Assembly: GCA_000828075.3 (NCBI GenBank)
Contig: JXCB02000002.1
Location: forward strand, 1,453,401-1,517,400
DNA length: 64,000 nt
Origin: Tolypothrix campylonemoides VB511288
GTDB lineage: Bacteria; Cyanobacteriota; Cyanobacteriia; Cyanobacteriales; Nostocaceae
Direction of reading: 5' to 3'
Numbering within the stretch: the first letter of the stretch is position 1; each line of letters opens with the position of its first letter. The notes beneath the pieces were generated by a model, which did no database searches, was not told the origin of the DNA, and worked only from the letters and a program-made list of their open reading frames with translations. Positions 10,652-20,156 of this stretch are shown here, piece after piece. Made by a program: the position numbers and the translations under genes.

Positions 10652-11431
10652 TTACCTAGTGCTGGGATTTGCTGGAGTTTGACTAGGCTGAGCTGGCGTT
10701 TGATTAGGGTCAGATGAACCTGAATCAGTCGCAGGTGGAACTGTGGAAGGCGCAGATGGAGTTGGGGTAGCCTGAGGCGGAAGTGGAGTAGACTCGTAAG
10801 TCGGTCTGGATTGACTTGGTTGCGCAGTTGACGGGATAAAAGTAGGCAAAAAGCCGCTTACCCTGTCACTGGCATCAATACAAGTTTCCAATGCTTGAGG
10901 CGGGGCAATATCAATTTCAGCACGTAAACCTACCACACACTCAGCAAACCGCACGGGTAACAAGCTACGACCGCAATAATTTAAAACTGCTGGGTTAGCT
11001 GCCTCCCGAGTGTAGCGACTAATACCAACAACACAACTTGCTAAATCTTCAGGACGCCGTGATTGCCTACAAGTTGCCAGCGCATCGGGTCCTGCAATTT
11101 GTGTTTGCCGCCCAATTCTACTCACGCAAGCAGACAAGTCACCAGGACGTAGTGCTGCAGCACAAGCTTGTGATGCTGCTTCCGCTGCTACCCCCGCCCT
11201 CAAAAGTCGTCCAGCACAAAGACGGAAATTATTCCTGTATGTGGCGGTGACAGCCATAGTAGATGAAGTCATTGCTAACCATCCAGTTACAGCAAAGACT
11301 GGTACACTAGCCATTGCCGTGACTCGGCAAACAAGTGTTCTTAAGCCGTCTGCGCTTTCAAGACGCTTTGTAATGTGCTTAGCTTTTCGCCCAAGCCAAT
11401 GGGTATCTTCGCTTTTTCTATTTCCTAACAT
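10652..11431 (-). CDS. hypothetical membrane/exported protein with three C-x11-C repeats
   Basis: The family is unknown to me. The 259-residue product has a hydrophobic segment near residues 40-60 (VTAMASVPVFAVTGWLAM), a middle region with three regular repeats, and a Pro/Ser/Thr/Gln-rich tail of about 65 residues. Each repeat has two cysteines 11 residues apart (for example RPGDLSACVSRIG and RPEDLASCVVGIS), and repeats are 18-19 residues apart. This suggests one disulfide per repeat in an exported domain. I choose ATG 11431, which has a GGAGAAGG-like site upstream; an in-frame TTG lies at 11455. It is convergent with hetR across a repeat region. Confidence 0.65.
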   Translation of the reverse strand: MLGNRKSEDTHWLGRKAKHITKRLESADGLRTLVCRVTAMASVPVFAVTGWLAMTSSTMAVTATYRNNFRLCAGRLLRAGVAAEAASQACAAALRPGDLSACVSRIGRQTQIAGPDALATCRQSRRPEDLASCVVGISRYTREAANPAVLNYCGRSLLPVRFAECVVGLRAEIDIAPPQALETCIDASDRVSGFLPTFIPSTAQPSQSRPTYESTPLPPQATPTPSAPSTVPPATDSGSSDPNQTPAQPSQTPANPSTR

Positions 11432-11670
11432 TATTTCCCTTCTCCAAACACCCAAGAGTATGCTATTTCATCATAGAAGCCCGTTTTGATGCGTGCAATA
11501 CAGAGATGAGGGGGATGAGGGAGTGAGGGAGAAACTCGGAATTTTGAATGAGCGAATTTTGAATTGATTAGCCCTGCTCTTTAGATCAACATTGCTGTAT
11601 TGACATCTGAAATTTTGAATTATAATTATATATTTGGGTAAAGTTCAACAGGATTACATTTAGGAAACTC

Positions 11671-12279
11671 ATGTCCCGATACAGAGGACCACGCCTTAGA
11701 GTTGTACGTCGCTTAGGCGACCTACCAGGATTAACTCGTAAAAGCGCTAGACGCGCTTATCCACCAGGTCAGCACGGTCAAAACCGCAAAAAGCGTTCTG
11801 AATACGCCATCCGATTAGAGGAAAAGCAAAAACTCCGCTTTAACTACGGGGTGACTGAAAAGCAATTGCTGCGCTACGTACGTAAAGCCAGACGCGTCAC
11901 CGGTTCTACCGGACAAGTGTTGCTGCAATTGCTCGAAATGCGCTTGGATAATACCATTTTCCGCATGGGTATGGCTCCCACTATTCCCGCAGCTCGTCAG
12001 CTGGTGAATCATGGTCATGTTACCGTCAACGGTCGCGTTGTCAATATTGCCAGTTACCAGTGCCGTCCTGGAGAGGAAATTGCTGTCAGAAACCGGGAAG
12101 GATCACGTAAGTTGGTGGAAGCTAACTTGCAATATCCTGGCTTGGCAAACCTACCCAGCCATCTCGAATTTGACAAAAATAAGTTGGTTGGTAAAGTCAA
12201 CGGCGTTATTGAGCGCGAATGGGTGGCGCTACAAATTAACGAACTGCTTGTGGTGGAATACTACTCACGTCAAGCGTAA
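11671..12279 (+). CDS. rpsD: 30S ribosomal protein S4
   Basis: RpsD binds 16S rRNA early in 30S subunit assembly and helps keep decoding accurate. The 202-residue product begins [22 protein letters not shown] and carries the S4 RNA-binding domain at about residues 90-150 ([31 protein letters not shown]). Length and sequence match cyanobacterial S4. As is usual in cyanobacteria it stands outside the large ribosomal protein operons. An AT-rich promoter region lies upstream (11590-11640). Confidence 0.98.
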   Translation: MSRYRGPRLRVVRRLGDLPGLTRKSARRAYPPGQHGQNRKKRSEYAIRLEEKQKLRFNYGVTEKQLLRYVRKARRVTGSTGQVLLQLLEMRLDNTIFRMGMAPTIPAARQLVNHGHVTVNGRVVNIASYQCRPGEEIAVRNREGSRKLVEANLQYPGLANLPSHLEFDKNKLVGKVNGVIEREWVALQINELLVVEYYSRQA

Positions 12280-12292
12280 TTGTCATTTGTCC

Positions 12293-12425
12293 CGAGTCAT
12301 TTGTGAGCCAGCGCTGCAAGAAGGTTTCCTTCTGTAGGCGACTGGCGTTCACCAAAGGTGTGCCATAGGCATACCCGAAGGGTCCTTTGTAATAACTAAG
12401 AACAAAGGACAAAGGACAAAGGACA
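12293..12425. repeat. dispersed intergenic repeat (GC-rich palindromic type)
   Basis: Between rpsD and moaA lies a segment with GTGAGCCAGCGCTGCAAGAA, GGCGACTGGCGTTCACC and CATACCCGAAGGGTC. The reverse complement of the same words appears at 44600-44770. The two are copies of one dispersed repeat in opposite orientation. The last 40 bases are built from the tandem unit AAAGGACAAAGGACAA. Confidence 0.6.
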
Positions 12426-12430
12426 ATTGA

Positions 12431-13420
12431 CTACCCACCAATTTGCGACATGGTGCGGGTGTAGGCACCAGTCGTTGTACCCGCATAACGTTGCTTAAAG
12501 TTAATTTCTGGCTTCAGGGCTAGCAAGTGCCTAAGCTGCTCCCGCAATTCGGCAGTGCTGACACCAGTACGCAGAGCAGTTTTTAAGTCGATTTGACCAG
12601 TTTCATTCAATAAACACGGACGCAACCAGCCATCAGCACTCAGTCGCATCCGGTTGCAGCGATCGCAAAAACACTCCGACATCTGACTGATAAATCCCAG
12701 TGTCCCCTTCGCTCCTGGAATTTGAAATACATCAGCAGGACCATTACCACGAATTTGAGATTCAGTCAATCCCCAACACTCGCGGATGCGTTGGCGTAAC
12801 TCTTCGGAAGATACCCAACCGCGATCGGCAAACAAATCCGAATTACCAATTGGCATAAACTCAATAAACCGGACGTGCCACTGCTTGTCAATCGTTAGCG
12901 CGGCTAGATCCAAGACTTCATGGTCATTGACACCGGGGATCACGACCACATTCAGCTTCAGGGGATCAAATCCCACACGGTATGCTTCTTGAATCCCTTG
13001 CCAAACTTGTTGCCAACGCGATCGCCCACGATTACCGATAATTTGGTCAAAGGTGTCGGACTCAAGGGAATCTAAGCTGATGTTAATTCGTCGCAACCCA
13101 GCATTGTATAGGTTTTGCGCCATTGGGGCGAGTAAAAAGCCGTTTGTTGTCATTGACAAGTCTTGGGTTTGGGGGAGAGAGGCGATCGCTCTAACCAGCT
13201 CGACCACACGGGGACGTAGCAGCGGTTCCCCCCCAGTCAAACGAAATCGGGTGAATCCAACGGGGATAAATACTTCTTCAATAAGAGTCAGCAGTTCTGC
13301 GTCAGTCAACAACTCTTGCTTGAGGATGTAGTCTAGTTCAGCACCCTCTGGCATACAGTATTGACAGCGGAAATTGCAGCGGTCTATTAAACTAATACGG
13401 AGATAATCTACCTGGTTCAT
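12431..13420 (-). CDS. moaA: GTP 3',8-cyclase MoaA
   Basis: MoaA is a radical-SAM enzyme that converts GTP to 3',8-cyclo-GTP in the first step of molybdenum cofactor synthesis. The 329-residue product has the radical-SAM cluster motif CNFRCQYC near residue 15 and the C-terminal cluster motif [13 protein letters not shown]-type near residue 250, with a third cysteine in RPCLLN. The last two residues are Gly-Gly, the conserved MoaA tail. The cofactor is needed by nitrate reductase in cyanobacteria. No other moa gene is in the window. Confidence 0.96.
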   Translation of the reverse strand: MNQVDYLRISLIDRCNFRCQYCMPEGAELDYILKQELLTDAELLTLIEEVFIPVGFTRFRLTGGEPLLRPRVVELVRAIASLPQTQDLSMTTNGFLLAPMAQNLYNAGLRRINISLDSLESDTFDQIIGNRGRSRWQQVWQGIQEAYRVGFDPLKLNVVVIPGVNDHEVLDLAALTIDKQWHVRFIEFMPIGNSDLFADRGWVSSEELRQRIRECWGLTESQIRGNGPADVFQIPGAKGTLGFISQMSECFCDRCNRMRLSADGWLRPCLLNETGQIDLKTALRTGVSTAELREQLRHLLALKPEINFKQRYAGTTTGAYTRTMSQIGG

Positions 13421-13548
13421 ATTTTTATCAGTTTTATAGCCTCTATGCAGAATATATAATTTTTGTCAAGCTATAAATACTCGCTTGCCGTATAAATTTT
13501 ACTTACGTTCTTTTACGCTAACGTGTATTGAATATATTTGCGAATAGC

Positions 13549-13752
13549 ATGACACAGAAAATGAAGCAGACAACACAACTTACCGCAACCATTGAGCGCG
13601 AGGGAGACGGCTATGTATCGCTGTGTCCTGAACTTGATATTGCTAGCCTTGGTAGCACAATTGAGGAAGCACGGGATAATTTGGTTGAAGCGTTAGAGCT
13701 ATTCTTTGAAACAGCAGCTCCCTCTGAAATCCACGAGCAGCTGCTAACTTGA
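13549..13752 (+). CDS. HicB-like small protein (type II antitoxin fold), orphan
   Basis: The 67-residue product has the HicB fold signature: GDGYVSLCPELDIASLGSTIEEARDNLVEALELFF, a degenerate RNase-H-like domain. HicB antitoxins bind and silence HicA mRNA interferases. No hicA lies next to it, so it is an orphan or works with a distant partner. I choose ATG 13549; a TTG lies 21 bases upstream. The next gene follows after 28 bases and is probably co-transcribed. Confidence 0.7.
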   Translation: MTQKMKQTTQLTATIEREGDGYVSLCPELDIASLGSTIEEARDNLVEALELFFETAAPSEIHEQLLT

Positions 13753-13780
13753 TAGATTTAGGGAGAATGAGGCTTAAAAC

Positions 13781-13993
13781 ATGACACTTACAGAGTTACT
13801 TCCTGCCATTCGACAGCTTTCTGCACCAGAGAAACTCAAGTTGATCCGCATCTTAGCAGAAGAACTAGATACCGATGAGGATATTTCGCCTTTAGAGCGA
13901 TTCAAAACCTATGACTTGCCAACACCCTACAACACTTTTGGTGCTGGCGAAACTCTCATGCAAGCGATGAAGTCAGCTGATCATGGTGGCTAA
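13781..13993 (+). CDS. small hypothetical protein next to a HicB-like gene
   Basis: The 70-residue product starts MTLTELLPAIRQLSAPEKLKLIRILAEEL. This N-terminal helix pair resembles small cyanobacterial antitoxin-type proteins, where a short helical segment is followed by an extended acidic tail that covers a toxin. No toxin follows on this strand; a convergent toxin-antitoxin pair begins 20 bases further on. It may be the remaining half of a broken module. The functional assignment is inference. Confidence 0.6.
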   Translation: MTLTELLPAIRQLSAPEKLKLIRILAEELDTDEDISPLERFKTYDLPTPYNTFGAGETLMQAMKSADHGG

Positions 13994-14012
13994 ACACCAT
14001 TTTTACATCTAT

Positions 14013-14270
14013 TCACCGATAAACTTCTTTTCGATGACCAACTTTCACAACGGTCACTAGTAATAAGTCATCTTGAATTTGATACAAAATTCGATACTTT
14101 CCTACGTGAACACGATAACCAAATTCAATGTTTTCTAGCTTCACGACTCCATCAGGACGTGGTTCAAACGCTAACTCATCTACTTTTTGAGCTATTCGTT
14201 TTTGAATATCTTTTGGCAGCTTTCTAAGTTGCCTTAATGCAGCTGGTGTAAATTCAATTTGGTAGCTCAC
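14013..14270 (-). CDS. RelE/ParE-family toxin
   Basis: The 85-residue product has the typical RelE/ParE layout: YQIEFTPAALRQLRKLPKDIQKRI at the start and RVHVGKYRILYQIQDDLLLVTVVKVGHRKEVY at the end. RelE members cut mRNA in the ribosome and ParE members poison gyrase. The RV/GKYRILYQI and GHRKEVY residues favour the RelE-type nuclease branch. It overlaps the upstream antitoxin gene by 4 bases (ATGA), showing translational coupling. Confidence 0.88.
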   Translation of the reverse strand: MSYQIEFTPAALRQLRKLPKDIQKRIAQKVDELAFEPRPDGVVKLENIEFGYRVHVGKYRILYQIQDDLLLVTVVKVGHRKEVYR

Positions 14271-14476
14271 AAACCTAACTCTTTTTTAACCTCTGACCAA
14301 GGTACAGTACCAGCTATTTTCGCTTCTTCTAGCGCTGCATGAAAATCAGCAATGTCCTCTTCATCTTCAGCTTTATCCTCAGCCTTACGAATTTTAAGTA
14401 GTTTGAGAATTTCCTCAAGTGTGTCTTCAGAAGCTTGTTGAAGTTCTTGAATGATGACTTGTTTTGTGTCAGTCAT
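14267..14476 (-). CDS. antitoxin partner of the RelE/ParE toxin
   Basis: The 69-residue, strongly acidic product begins MTDTKQVIIQELQQASEDTLEEILKLLKIRK. It has a helical N-terminus and a tail ending VPWSEVKKELGL, typical of small cyanobacterial antitoxins encoded just before a RelE-family toxin. Gene order is antitoxin first, then toxin, with a 4-base overlap. The region upstream (14477-14650) is probably the autoregulated promoter. Confidence 0.8.
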   Translation of the reverse strand: MTDTKQVIIQELQQASEDTLEEILKLLKIRKAEDKAEDEEDIADFHAALEEAKIAGTVPWSEVKKELGL

Positions 14477-14659
14477 AGATTTCTTTCAGGGGTTGGGTAA
14501 AGGTGAAGGGTTAATAGTTACTGAATTCATATCTTCACCTTTGTGTGGTTGTTTGATATAATTATCTATCAAATCGCTATCTTAGCAGAAGAAGTAAAGA
14601 AGTGCGATCGCTCCCCACCATCGCACTCGTTTCCGGCTTCATACATCCATACTGCTCAC

Positions 14660-15592
14660 CTATTTTCCTCGCAAAGCTGGTTCTATGCGAGATATTTCAA
14701 CTGCACGGTTTAATTTCAGTCCGTTAACTGTGTTCCAGCCAGAATGCAAGGCGAGGACATAATAATTGCCGCCAATATTGCCGATAATTGCGCCGCCAGA
14801 AGCCCCGCCTTTAGTATCGCAGTTGTGGTAAAGTAAGCTATCCTTTTGCCGGAGAATGCTGCATCCCAAGTGAACGCCAGCAGTCATGCTTTCTCCAGCT
14901 GTAAATTCTTGATATTCCTTTTGCTTGGAGTTAGGAAAATCACCAGAATAACCAACTAGGGCAAATTTTTGAGTATCCCCTACGAGGTCGAAGGATGGTA
15001 CAGATTTCAAAGGGATAACACCGTATTTTTTCCCAAGAGGTCTGTCAAGTTTGATAATAGCCCAGTCGTCTACATAATCTGCCATTGTCCCGCTTTTGAA
15101 GTCTGTTCCAGCCTTAACAGAGGTTGCGTAGGCGATATCATTTTTATCGCGTACCTGACCATTAATTAGATTTGGTAGAAAGGCGATCGCCCGACTAAGT
15201 TTACCAGTATCAGGATTAAGTACGCAGTGAGAATTAGTCAACACCAAATCATCAGCTATCAACGTACCTGTGCAAATGTAGATTTTACCGTCAGCATCTA
15301 TCCTTTCGATTTTACCAATCGCTGACCAAGGTTTTTTTCTACTAGTCATCGGGATACGGTCATCTGCGCCAATAATATCGCGTCTTGCCGGTGGTTCATC
15401 AATTTGTTTGACATCACTTGCCGAGACGGGTTTTTTGTCAATGGCTAGATTAAATTCTGCAAGATTTGTAACTGTAGTAAACTTCGGCGGTACTGGCTTA
15501 GACTGTGCTTGCACAGATAGCGTTGCCCAACCACCTAACACCATCGTACCCAAAATACCTGCGAAAAAAGGAAAAATCAATTGCCGTTTCAT
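14660..15592 (-). CDS. exported trypsin-like (V8/S1-type) serine protease
   Basis: The 310-residue product has an N-terminal signal segment (LIFPFFAGILGTMVLGGWATL, cleavage probable after SVQAQ at about residue 30). The catalytic triad is visible as His122 in LTNSHC, Asp176 in VDDWAIIKL and Ser265 in GGASGGAI. Cysteines at 107 and 123 flank the active-site histidine as in S1 peptidases. It likely acts in the periplasm or outside. It lies 100 bases downstream of the TPR-CHAT gene on the same strand; the gap contains a palindromic repeat, so co-transcription is possible but unproven. Confidence 0.85.
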   Translation of the reverse strand: MKRQLIFPFFAGILGTMVLGGWATLSVQAQSKPVPPKFTTVTNLAEFNLAIDKKPVSASDVKQIDEPPARRDIIGADDRIPMTSRKKPWSAIGKIERIDADGKIYICTGTLIADDLVLTNSHCVLNPDTGKLSRAIAFLPNLINGQVRDKNDIAYATSVKAGTDFKSGTMADYVDDWAIIKLDRPLGKKYGVIPLKSVPSFDLVGDTQKFALVGYSGDFPNSKQKEYQEFTAGESMTAGVHLGCSILRQKDSLLYHNCDTKGGASGGAIIGNIGGNYYVLALHSGWNTVNGLKLNRAVEISRIEPALRGK

Positions 15593-15620
15593 TTGTAGTT
15601 CGTCCTAACTCTGAAATTGT

Positions 15621-15690
15621 GAATTTTGAATTTTGACCCTTCGGCTTCGCTCAGGATCAACACCGAGCGTAGCCGAGGTGTTGAATTTTG
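15621..15690. repeat. palindromic intergenic repeat between CHAT and protease genes
   Basis: This stretch has the words TTTTGACCCTTCGGCTTCGCTCAGGATC and CCGAGCGTAGCCGAGGTG bounded by direct TGAATTTTGAATT words. Related TTCGCTGCGTTCAGGA sequence occurs inside the N-terminus of the ABC permease gene near 23778. It is a member of a dispersed repeat family. Confidence 0.55.
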
Positions 15691-15695
15691 AATTG

Positions 15696-18600
15696 TTACC
15701 GCCATTCCCCTTGCAAGGTAAAAGCCGCCCAAGAATAAGGGTTGCGCCACTCTTCCTGCTGCCACATTTTTAGCTGTGCTGCTCTCATTGCTGCTGCTGG
15801 AGTTTTGCCCTGTTGCAATATTTCTTTGTAGAATTGGCTCATCAACTTTGATGTTGCTTCATCATCAACCTTCCACAAAGACACCACCACTCGTGCTGCT
15901 CCCGCATACATCAATCCTCTTGTCAATCCCACCAATCCTTCCCCTTTGACTTCCTTGCCGAGTCCGGTTTGACAGGCACTCAGGACTAATAATTCTGCTG
16001 GGTAGTTGAGATTGAATAAATCAGGCAGTTGCAAAAAGCCTTTTTGTTGTTCCTTGCCGTTTTTATCTACCTGGGATAGCACTATTCCTGATAATTCTGG
16101 GTTGGTCTCGTTGAGTATGCCGTGGGTTGCAAAAAGCAGGTAGCGGTATTGACTCAGTTGTGGGTTAGTTGCCCAGGTATAGTTAGCATCGAAATCAAAT
16201 GCATTTAATCTGTCTGACTGGGGCACTAGTTTCATAATTTCCTCAGCCTCTTTCCGCGTTCCTTCGAGTCGCGGAATATTGCCCATGTCTATGTCTCTAG
16301 TTGCCCGCGTTAAGGCAGACTTGTCTAGCTCAAGTGCGGAAGATGTATTCTGAGATGCCCCACGCTGGTCATTGTTTTTGAGAGAACGGTTTTGGGTAAC
16401 TCCTGTAAAACGTTCATCTTTGTTGCTAAACACTGGATCAGCAAGAATGGCTAGAGTCTTTGGTGCTTTTTGGCGTTGTTTGAGTTCTTGGCGGAGAATG
16501 TCAATAGTTGTAGCGGAAGGTAAGCTAACAATTTCGTGGTTGAGTAGCAATGGTTGGTAATTTTCTGCGCTAACAGATGATTTCGGCACAGTCAGCACAG
16601 TGAAAGGAATGTATTGCAATGCACCATCTGCGACAATTAGCAAGCGTTTTTGACCCAAATCTTTTGCAACAGGAGCAAGGATGAGTTGACTAAGTTGCTC
16701 GGCGGCTTTTGCTGTTTGTTCTGGGGAAACTCCAATCATCCCAGGGTCTCGTAAGAGTTTGCGTAACTCCTCTACTTTTTGCTCTATTTCTTTGCGTCCT
16801 GGGAGTTCGTAGCTTTGCATGGAATTTGGAGTCACCGCCCAAAGGTAGCTGCGTTCTTCACCCAAGGAATATTGCAATAGCAGCGTGTCTTTATCTAGCT
16901 GTTGCTGAATTTGCAGCAAAGTCAGGGGGTTGGGATAGTTTAAATTTGCGTATTTCGGGCTAGTGGTGCGGATTTTTGCTTGCAGTTCCCGGTATTGGCT
17001 GAGGAGATTTTCAATATCTGTTTTCAGGGCTGCGGCTTGGCGTTTGCTTGCTTCGGTATTAGACAATGATAATAACCGTTTCTGTCCCGCTTCCAAACGA
17101 GACTGTAAGCGGCGTTCTTCTGCTAGCAGCTGCGAGTTAGCACCTTTGCGGATATTAGCACGAGCTTCGGTTAACAGTTCAATCAAGCCACGGGCGCGGG
17201 AGCGTTCGCTGATGTGCAGTGCTTCTGCATCGTATCCTTTTGATGGATTTTGCTTGTGCAGTCGCATCAATAAGTCGATGTAGAACTGGTAGTAATTCTG
17301 GTTGCTAGCAAAGTAGGAAGTGCGTAAATCTTGGCTGGTAACTTTGCCGCGTATACCTTCGACAATTTCAATTGTTTTTTTGATTTGGGTAAGGGCACCT
17401 TGAAGGTTTCCTGTATCGCGTTCAGTAACAGCAAGATTGTACAGCGCGAAAGCTTCACCAGCTTTATCCTGCATTTTCTGTCGCAGCGTCAGTTCTTGAT
17501 TGTAGGCTGCTAGTGCTTGCTGGGGCTGCTTCCTCGAAATATAAATCTCGCCCTGAATTTTGAGTGTTGTAGCTTGATTTGATAAATCGCCTACCTTTTG
17601 CGACAGCAAAAACGACTCTTTACTGGAGTCTAAGGCTTTTTGATAATCTCCTGCGGCTGTGTATACCCCGCCTAAAACTGTTAGAGATGAGCGTTCCCAA
17701 AACTTGAGATCACGCTGGCGCGATAATGTCAAAGCTTCTTCGGCAGCTGCAATAGCTTCAGGATATTTTTTCAAGAACTCATGAGTCCTAGCAATACCAA
17801 AGAGTGACGCAAGCTCTCCAATGACTATTCCCCCTTTTTGAGAAATCTCGCGTGCTTGGCGGTAATAGTCCAATGCCTTGAAATAGTCAGTATTTTTGTC
17901 ATCTTCAGGTGCATTTGCAGTTGTTCCTCGTTTAGTATATGTAACTCCGATTTCACCAAGAGTGTTACTTATCAACGCTGGATATCCTAGCCGTTGATAT
18001 ATCTTCAGCGCCTGGTTAGAATATCTAATACTTGAATCATAATCCCCTAATTTTTGGTAGACTTCAGCGATATTTGAGAGGGTTTGTGCTTCTTGAAAAG
18101 GGTTTTGCAGCACTCGCTGATAAGTATTCAGTGTTTGGTTGTAAAGGTCTAGGGCTTTTTGCGGTTCTCCTGAAGTCAGATGAATTTCAGCAATTTTATT
18201 GAGTGTCTGGGCTTTTCCTGGTAGATAGTTAATGGCACTTTGTTTGTCTAGGGCTTCGTTGAACAACTTAAGCGCTTTTTGTTTCTCACCTAACTGAGAG
18301 TAAGCCATGCCGAGTTTAACAATAGTATCAGCTTCATACTGCGTATTACCTAGCTGATTAGCAATAGTTCGTATTTGATTCAAGTATTTAATCTGCTGCT
18401 CTAAATCACCCAATGCGTAATAACTGGTAGCAATCTTTTGGAGAATCGTCATTTGCTGTAGAAGATGGTTGTAGCGGGCAAATCCTTGCTGTAGTGAAGG
18501 TTCTAAGTTTTTGTTAGGCACTACTCCTGGTTGTACGGTTTTTTGGAACTGTTTTTCTAATGCCTTTTGTAACTGCAATGCTTCTTGGTAATATTTCTCT

Positions 18601-19754
18601 GCCTGCTGACGTTCGCCCTGCTGGCTGTAAAATGAGCCAATACTGCTGAGAGTGCCTGCTTGCCCAAACAAATCGTTTGTTTGGCGATATTTTTCCAATG
18701 CTGTGTTGTAATTTTCAAGAGCTTTTTTTCTATCGCCTAATTGGCTGTATAAGTCAGCCAATAGCTTAATTGTTCCTGTTTGCCCTGGGAGATTATTTGC
18801 TTTTTGGATCTTCAGGGCTTCATGAAAGGGAGCTAGACTTTTTTTGAAGTCGCCTGATGTAGCGTAGATACTGGCTGTTCCGATCCAACTTTGAACGACA
18901 TTTTCAGTTTTGTTTTCTGCACTAAAGAGCGATCGCGCTTGTTCAAGGGCATCAAGGGCTTTTTGCTTTTGCCCAGTATGCAAATAAGGCAAAGCCATTT
19001 GGTCGAGCGTTGTAGCTTCTAGCTCACGAGTTCTAGGATCTTTGAGTTCGCGTAAAATAGCTAATGCCTGCTTGCTATATTCCACAGCCTTGGGATTTTC
19101 GCTCAAACTCGCGTAAATACCACTGATAAACGAGAGTGATGAAGCTTCAAAAAAACGAGACTCTTTGGGAATAACAGCACGTAGTTCTGGCAAGCGGCAA
19201 ATTTTGACTAATTCTTCGTGTTTGGCTATGGCTTGTCGTTGAGATACTGAGTTCGGTTGCATCCGCAATTGCAGTGCTTCTTTGCGGAGTTGGTTTGCTT
19301 TCTCCAACAGTGGTTTTACTTTAGCCTCGGCTTCACTCGGCGCACGATTTGTGTTTTGTGGTTTTGTAGCTGGCGACTGCGCTATTTTGATTGGATATTG
19401 TCCAAAGTTGCCACTTGTAGGCATTACAGCAACTTCCACCTTGGAAAACAAATCACCTATTTGCTGTTGTCGCGTTAGCACCTCTTGCCATTTTTCAAAT
19501 ACCTGTCGCTGAGATTCTGCGGTTCCTTGTAGATAAAGTCTTTCTTTCTCTTCAAAGACTGGTTTCTCCATCATGTGAATAGCATTTTGAAAAGCTGGTT
19601 CCGGTTGCCGTGCTATCTGCAACCCTGTACTTCTCCGTGTCGCCCCCACTGAGTCGGATAACAAAACCGCAGCCATCAACACAGCTAAACTATAACGAGA
19701 AAACTTGAAAAATGAGCAGCAAAAAACACACCGAAGCTTTACACTCCTGTTCAT
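15696..19754 (-). CDS. TPR-repeat protein with C-terminal CHAT (caspase-like) domain
   Basis: The 1352-residue product starts with a basic stretch and a hydrophobic segment (residues 15-35), so it is probably exported or anchored. A linker follows, then roughly a dozen tetratricopeptide repeats between about residues 190 and 800. A coiled-coil region follows, and a CHAT domain fills the last 350 residues. The CHAT catalytic dyad is intact: His1211 in FATHG and Cys1261 in LSACQTG. CHAT proteases are relatives of caspases and separase, and TPR-CHAT proteins are abundant in filamentous cyanobacteria. TPRs would recognise a partner or substrate. A serine protease gene follows on the same strand. 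The actual target is unknown. Confidence 0.93.
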   Translation of the reverse strand: MNRSVKLRCVFCCSFFKFSRYSLAVLMAAVLLSDSVGATRRSTGLQIARQPEPAFQNAIHMMEKPVFEEKERLYLQGTAESQRQVFEKWQEVLTRQQQIGDLFSKVEVAVMPTSGNFGQYPIKIAQSPATKPQNTNRAPSEAEAKVKPLLEKANQLRKEALQLRMQPNSVSQRQAIAKHEELVKICRLPELRAVIPKESRFFEASSLSFISGIYASLSENPKAVEYSKQALAILRELKDPRTRELEATTLDQMALPYLHTGQKQKALDALEQARSLFSAENKTENVVQSWIGTASIYATSGDFKKSLAPFHEALKIQKANNLPGQTGTIKLLADLYSQLGDRKKALENYNTALEKYRQTNDLFGQAGTLSSIGSFYSQQGERQQAEKYYQEALQLQKALEKQFQKTVQPGVVPNKNLEPSLQQGFARYNHLLQQMTILQKIATSYYALGDLEQQIKYLNQIRTIANQLGNTQYEADTIVKLGMAYSQLGEKQKALKLFNEALDKQSAINYLPGKAQTLNKIAEIHLTSGEPQKALDLYNQTLNTYQRVLQNPFQEAQTLSNIAEVYQKLGDYDSSIRYSNQALKIYQRLGYPALISNTLGEIGVTYTKRGTTANAPEDDKNTDYFKALDYYRQAREISQKGGIVIGELASLFGIARTHEFLKKYPEAIAAAEEALTLSRQRDLKFWERSSLTVLGGVYTAAGDYQKALDSSKESFLLSQKVGDLSNQATTLKIQGEIYISRKQPQQALAAYNQELTLRQKMQDKAGEAFALYNLAVTERDTGNLQGALTQIKKTIEIVEGIRGKVTSQDLRTSYFASNQNYYQFYIDLLMRLHKQNPSKGYDAEALHISERSRARGLIELLTEARANIRKGANSQLLAEERRLQSRLEAGQKRLLSLSNTEASKRQAAALKTDIENLLSQYRELQAKIRTTSPKYANLNYPNPLTLLQIQQQLDKDTLLLQYSLGEERSYLWAVTPNSMQSYELPGRKEIEQKVEELRKLLRDPGMIGVSPEQTAKAAEQLSQLILAPVAKDLGQKRLLIVADGALQYIPFTVLTVPKSSVSAENYQPLLLNHEIVSLPSATTIDILRQELKQRQKAPKTLAILADPVFSNKDERFTGVTQNRSLKNNDQRGASQNTSSALELDKSALTRATRDIDMGNIPRLEGTRKEAEEIMKLVPQSDRLNAFDFDANYTWATNPQLSQYRYLLFATHGILNETNPELSGIVLSQVDKNGKEQQKGFLQLPDLFNLNYPAELLVLSACQTGLGKEVKGEGLVGLTRGLMYAGAARVVVSLWKVDDEATSKLMSQFYKEILQQGKTPAAAMRAAQLKMWQQEEWRNPYSWAAFTLQGEWR

Positions 19755-20156
19755 ATTTAAGCCTCAATAATTTATCAATAACAGTGATATTCCTGCAGAC
19801 GCGAATCCTGATATTGGTTGTTTATTTAATTGTTTAAGAGATTCTCCGGAGAATGTAATGTTGATTGTACGACGCTGTTCTACGCAAGCCAATATGGTTT
19901 CTGTTTTAGAAACAAAATTTCCTTAAATCTTCAGAATGACTTTTTCTGGCGTTGTGTATTGAACACATTCTGGATTTCTAGAAAGGTGGGTAAAACAGCT
20001 TAATATCAAGCCAATTGTAGGTTGAATAGAGCGATCGCAGAACAAGGACGTGCTAGCAAGGGAAGAACAACCATGGCACAAGAACCCGTATTTGATAAGA
20101 CTGCTACCATAAATTTGAGCTAGGTAGCTGCTTAATTCTGCCAAGTGGAGGCACAG
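19755..20156. other. gene-free interval, divergent promoters of the CHAT gene and xisHI
   Basis: I see no gene here. A HIP1 octamer GCGATCGC lies near 20032. The interval separates divergent genes, so both promoters should be inside it. There is no clear repeat or hairpin. A ribosome-binding GGAGG at 20147-20151 belongs to xisH. Confidence 0.5.
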
